NCBI RefSeq assembly: GCF_014356525.2
Contig: NC_052510.1
Coordinates: 15,300,778-15,364,777, forward strand
Direction of reading: 5' to 3'
Length of the DNA: 64,000 bases
From: Nilaparvata lugens
Lineage: Eukaryota > Arthropoda > Insecta > Hemiptera > Delphacidae
In this document: in pieces, positions 59,614-64,000 of the stretch
Layout: each line of letters opens with the position of its first letter
Position numbering within the stretch: the first letter of the stretch is position 1
Made by a program: the position numbers and the translations under genes
Notes under the pieces: generated by a model
Database searches by the model: none
Told to the model about the DNA's origin: nothing
What the model saw: only the letters and a program-made list of their open reading frames with translations

Positions 59614-60320
59614 TATTTGGTAAATATACTTAATTTCTGAAATTCGAAGAGTACATCATGATGGTGTAAATCTAATCTGAGTATTGATTGCTTGAATAAG
59701 TATTGGTTGAAACTTCGCTACGTCTACTCAACGACAACTTTCAACAGAGTTATTCTTACATTCGATTAACCTTTAAAAGCAAGTCTCTCTGTTGGAACAA
59801 GAATTTAATTAAATACAGAAATCATATTATTTTAGCTTTCATTTAATTTCAATGCCACAATTACTCAAGAACCAGGGTGAGTTGTATAGTTGAATGCGCG
59901 CGCACACAATGGGCTCTTATTACCTTGGAACCTTCATTCTGTGTACTTTTTCCATTTAATGAGTGTCCTTTCTTTAACGACGAATTGTTTCCAGTGTCCC
60001 AAGCACTATTGTGTTAACTCGCTTCTGACTTTCTATGATCAATTAACTCATGAGCACAAATACATTCACCAACCTACTTCAACTTTGTTGCAACTTGGCT
60101 AGTTATCCTGAATAACCTACAGACCTTGAATTGAATGCTTTTGATTTAAAACCTTAATCTGTTGCTGTTTAAACACAATGTTTACAATAGTATTTATCGG
60201 TTTACGATACAATGTGTAGCATTTCACTAGCTGAATTGAATTTAAAAGATTTCTTTGCTAGTTTGAACTTGGTGTGATAGAATGTAGCTCGGAAATCAAT
60301 TCATTCAATATCAGAGGATT

Positions 60321-61052
60321 CATTAACACATTGGTTCTCAAAGTGTGGGGCGCGACCCCAAGGAGAGCGCGATGATTGCTCAGGGGAGGCACAAAGCTTT
60401 GTTGGAAAAATATTCAAATTTACTTCTACAATAATTACGATAAGCAATCTTTCTACTTTTAAAATTCTACTTAAAAATATTTCAATGAGAACTTGAATGG
60501 TTTGGCATAGATTCAAAACCTATTCAAATTCTCAATCAATGAGTGCTCCCTCAACATGATGGAAAATGAAAACCTCATTGATCTCCAAGGTGACTATTGC
60601 GCTTAAAATGAAGTTTGAAGAATATTCTCTCACATCCTTTTGGATTTGTGTGCAAAAGGAACACCCAATTCTGAGTGAAAAGGCATTGAAGATATTATTG
60701 ACTCTTCTCTAGCTGCCATGAAAAGTAAATTTACATCAAGACTGGATGTGACCCAGGAACTTAGTAGTAATAATATCAGGAACGAGTAGCGTAATCAGAG
60801 CTGACACCTCTTTTCAACAAATTCTGTGCGGAAAAACAAGCTCATCCTTCACATTGAAGATCTTTTTATTGTTAATTGCTATGAGAAACATAAGTAACAA
60901 CTATGTACTATAGTAGCTATAGTACCTGAATAAATTAAAATTGTTTGTATAGAATTTGTTGTTATACGCTTTTACATGTAGGGGGGCCCGGCTTACAGCT
61001 GAATTATGCAGGGGGGCTCGAAGTGAAAAGTTTGAGAACTACTGCATTAACA
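60321..61052 (+). mobile_element. hAT-superfamily DNA transposon, internally deleted, with 8-bp target duplication
   Basis: Perfect 8-bp duplications CATTAACA at 60,321-60,328 and 61,045-61,052 flank a 716-bp element. Its ends cattggttctcaaag and (c)tttgagaactactg are the familiar hAT terminal repeats (CAGnGGTTCTCAAA class), with sub-terminal GC-rich words (ggggcgcgacccc, ggggggctcg). It holds a decayed C-terminal transposase piece. Confidence 0.93.
60540..60790 (+). pseudogene. hAT transposase C-terminal remnant
   Basis: The plus strand reads, with stops and frame changes, CSLNMMENENLIDLQGDYCA ... IIDSSLAAMKSKFTSRLDVT-QEL. The AAMKSKFTSRLDV..EL block corresponds to the A.K.K.R.RLDV..DLR motif at the end of the hAT dimerisation domain. 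The catalytic DDE part is missing and several stops occur, so the copy is non-autonomous. Confidence 0.85.
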
Positions 61053-61259
61053 GAGGTCTGTTTTACTAGTTTTAAATTAGTTACTCAGAGTCACAGAACA
61101 TTGTTGGAGAGAAGTATTACGAACTTACTCCTTGCTACTAAAGTAGCAAACTTTGTGAAATTGGGAATCAATCAATTACCAGAGTTACTTTATTGATGTA
61201 CTCCTTTATCGAGTTACTCCTCGTTTATGAGTTATTCAGACAATATATGAGAAAAGTAT

Positions 61260-61800
61260 TTACGGACATACTTTTTCACACCCTAGAGAAGAGGGAAAAA
61301 GGCAAAAAAGGAGAAGAGATCAAGAAGCAAACGGAAAGAAAATACAATATGGATGGAGTCAAAAGAAGGCCTTTACGTATTCTGTGATAAACAAACATAG
61401 ATGTGAAGAAAATTAGAAGGCAGATAGAAAAAATAATACTAAGATCAGAAAACATAATCGTAAAAGGAAAAGCACAAGAAAGACATGTGGCAATGAGATG
61501 AGATGGAGGAAAAGGGAATAGAGGTAAGAAAGAAACAACAGACATAAAGGAACAGTAGAAGAGGAATATGAAGATAAGAGGAAAGTACGAAACATACATA
61601 AAGAAACAGTAGAAGAGAAATATGAAGAAAAAAGAAAAGTACGAAACAGACAAAAAGTATGAGCAAAGTAATATGAAAAAAGCCTGAAGACAGAGTCAAT
61701 GAAATGAGGAAAGCAAGAAGTAGGAGAAAAACGAGTGACAGACTTGGAAAATAACATAGGAAAGGAGGAAAGAGGGATAGAGACAAGAGAAAGAGAGAGA
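61260..61800 (+). repeat. purine-rich tract with internal short repeats
   Basis: GAA/AAG-rich on the plus strand. The words gaaacagtagaaga and aggaaagtacgaaacata recur (61,565-61,660), giving an imperfect 50-60-bp repeat. Minus-strand frames (Ser/Phe/Leu) are artefacts. Confidence 0.8.
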
Positions 61801-62065
61801 ATAGTTATACTGCGTTTGCAGCGAGTCGGAGGCAGTGGGGGCGGAATGAGAGAATTTATCGATATAACGTGTGCTGTGCCGCCTCCGTGCTGCCTCCTAC
61901 TGGGGGCCAGGCGCAACTTAGCCAAGCCACCGAGTGAGAGAGAGAGCGAGCAAGAGAGAGTGAGAGAGAGCACCAACCACCCCCGCCGCCAGGCCGGCAA
62001 TGCAATGCCGGCTCTCCCAGCGCAATCAATACCTTCATTATTATCAGTGGATGGGGATGGAGGGG
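61800..62065. other. GC-rich stretch followed by GA-rich run
   Basis: Contains gtttgcagcgagtcggaggc, tttatcgatataacgtg and a GAGA-type run (61,931-61,970), then ccgccgccaggccggcaatg. GAGA-factor-like sites beside a GC-rich region would suit a regulatory element. Frames on both strands are open by composition only. Confidence 0.25.
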
Positions 62066-62939
62066 CTGAAAAATAAGGCAAAACAACAACCCTTTCCAGA
62101 CTCCCCCCTCTTCAACCCTCCAGACTGGACGAGCTGACTCGTTTTTGGAAATTATTGTAAGTGTGGCGGTGGTAGGGGGAGGGGAAGGCCAGTCTGCTAT
62201 TTTTGGAGCAGACCTACTCAAAGACACAGCTCTTGGGCATATCAGTCCAATGCAATTCTCAAGTTGACAACAATGGTTGTGCTAATACAACTTGTATGAG
62301 AAGTGTTACAGAACTTCTAATTAGATAATGGTTGATTACACAATTTGATGAGTTTCTAAAGAGCAAATCGTTTTCATCACAATCCAAATCATTCTGTGTT
62401 CTTCATAAACAATTTTGATTACGAAATCAGATCTTTAACAAAGTCTTCAAAATATTCTATAGCAACCAGTAATGTAATTACATTCTATACTCACTGGTAA
62501 CAACTAGGCTAGGCTGTGTTGAATTCAGTAGCTTTCAAGTACGTAAAAATAGTTGAAGCAAGATTTGAAGCGTCACAACTCTACAGTCTATGCCGTTTTG
62601 ACGCTTAAATTTTGTGAAATTATGATGGTTTCATTCAACCTACAGGAGTTAATTAGTTATGTTCTACAGGACATAAGAAGTAGAATAATGTATCAAAGAA
62701 GCGGAAGAGCCAAGTGAAGGGAAGAAGTTAGTAGGCATTATACAGTTGCTCATTATTTTATTTTACAATTACCGTAGTATTATCACAGTAATAGCCCAAG
62801 TGGATATGGACGATTTCTAAACTTCAATGTATAGAGTGCATTAGTTCTGTGATTCCATTGTGTCTTTGAAAAAAAAATGTAATTCAACTACAATAATTGA
62901 ATAAATTGTCATGATCGAAGATCATGAATCTGTAGAGAT

Positions 62940-63540
62940 GAGAGACAAACAAATGAATCAGAAGATTCTGATGAGAGATGAAAATCGTCATTTGAATTGT
63001 GGAAAAGATGAAGAAAAAGACGAAGAAAAAGATAAAAAGAGGATACAATGATTATAATAAAAAAAATTAGAAGAATGATTAGAAAAAGTATTAAGAAAAG
63101 GTGAGAAAGCTTTTAAAGAATACAATGAATATACGAAGAAAAGCTGAGAAGTAATGAGTACAGGTTGTATATGAGACAACAAAAATCTACCGATATGAAG
63201 GAGAGAAGAACGGAAAAGACCACGAAGAGAAACAGAGCAAAACAAGTAATGAGTAAAAGATGTAGACGAGAAACTTAGAGAATCAAGTAATCAGTAGAAG
63301 AGGAATAAAAACCTACAAAGGAGCAAAAGGAAAGCTAAAGAGTTAATAAACTTCAAGAATCCAGAGACTACGAAAGAGAATCAAGTAATGAGTTCACATG
63401 TAGAAGAGAAAACAAAGCCTAAGATGCGGAAGAGAGAAACAAGAAAGACGACTAGGAAGAGAAACCGAGGAAATGAAGAAAAATAGGAAGGCAGTCCGAT
63501 TGTGGGAAAGGAGCGAGATTAGAGAGGGGAGCAAGTGGAA
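62940..63540 (+). repeat. purine-rich tract
   Basis: A second GAA/AGA-rich plus-strand region, less regular than the first, with recurring aagagaaac and caagtaatgag words. Confidence 0.75.
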
Positions 63541-64000
63541 AGATAAGGAAGGCAGTGCATAGCTGGGCCAGTGGCAGACGACGGTAATGCCTTCTCGATA
63601 TCAGCGGCACAAAGACAAAGTGCACTGGTGTGCGTGCGTCGGCGACTTTGACATCTACCACTGTCACAATATCCACCAATACTGATGCAGTGCAACAACC
63701 CTTTGCATTCGGTGTGTGTGAGGCTGCTGCAGTGAGCTAAAGGGTTGGTTCCACATAACCAGCCTCAGTCAACTCAAAAGGACTTTGAGTGACAAGCCAG
63801 CTAAATCGATAGCTGCACTGTGGTCTACAAACCACAATCATGTCATGTGCCCACAATAATTATTTCTCTATTGAAGTAATCATGGTTCCCATCAATAGAA
63901 TAACCATCCTTGATGTATTTTCATCATTTTGCGAAAATATGATATTATCTGTGGTGATTATGAAGTTGAAAAACTTGAGATTGTCAACATGCCAACAGAA

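Larger units (their letters stand above)
37835..64000 (-). other. exd: exd intron upstream of the 37.6-kb exon (incomplete, first exons not reached)
   Basis: The exon at 37,584-37,834 starts in phase 1, so an upstream exon ending in G (codons for about KEKT plus G of Val) must exist. I saw no minus-strand sequence for the PBC-A start ([20 protein letters not shown]) up to 64,000, so this intron is at least 26 kb unless a very short exon was missed. Stretches where I see nothing specific: 37,860-38,340, 40,960-42,050, 44,880-45,900, 47,170-48,820, 54,800-56,050, 56,660-57,900, 59,620-60,320 and 62,200-62,940. Confidence 0.75.

Noticed and set aside
61413..62227. 222-codon and 123-codon minus-strand frames
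   Set aside because: Reverse readings of the purine-rich tract and GC-rich patch (Ser/Leu/Phe and Ser/Leu/Pro runs), without conserved features.

Overview
The window is animal nuclear DNA. It is AT-rich, almost entirely non-coding and packed with repeats. I read it as part of one very large arthropod gene, extradenticle (exd, the PBX/TALE-homeodomain Hox cofactor), on the minus strand. Two exons are certain: 37,584-37,834 (end of PBC-A, Gly/Ala linker, start of PBC-B) and 8,930-9,120 (rest of PBC-B up to the homeodomain N-terminal arm). Both have GT/AG splice sites and their phases fit, joining exactly across a 28,463-bp intron. The 5' exons (start codon, first part of PBC-A) must lie beyond 64,000. 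The homeodomain exons must lie left of position 1. I found neither inside the window. The protein is of insect type, and the repeat families suggest a hemipteran, possibly a planthopper; that last step is a weak inference.

Layout. 1-8,929: intron following the 8.9-kb exon, with long pyrimidine-rich tracts (0.66-3.06 kb), unclassified repeat pieces (3.5-4.9 kb) and two hairpin MITEs. 9,121-37,583: the large intron. It holds a TTTTTGTACC-rich satellite and a 380-bp tandem repeat (11.9-13.4 kb), an inverted copy of that block (24.9-26.3 kb), a decayed Jockey/CR1-like LINE on the minus strand (16.75-21.3 kb) with two younger insertions, pyrimidine tracts (26.9-27.8 kb), a partial triplication of a 1.6-kb unit (30.8-35.4 kb) and a short 5'-truncated LINE with perfect target-site duplications (36.85-37.3 kb). 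37,835-64,000: upstream intron with a (GT)n run, an almost perfect 206-bp palindromic MITE, a tRNA-derived SINE with a 12-bp duplication, a 2.5-kb tandem duplication (49.6-54.7 kb), a 144-bp LINE fragment with an 11-bp duplication, a hAT element with an 8-bp duplication and purine-rich tracts. Several GC-richer islands with homeodomain-type sites (36.2, 39.2, 40.4, 56.1 and 58.8 kb) are candidate exd enhancers.

No prokaryotic genes, operons, CRISPR arrays, rRNA genes or convincing functional tRNA genes are present. Most long open frames here come from pyrimidine runs (Ser/Leu/Phe-rich proteins) or satellite repeats and are not genes. The only host protein I can support is Exd. The other recognisable coding sequence belongs to transposable elements.
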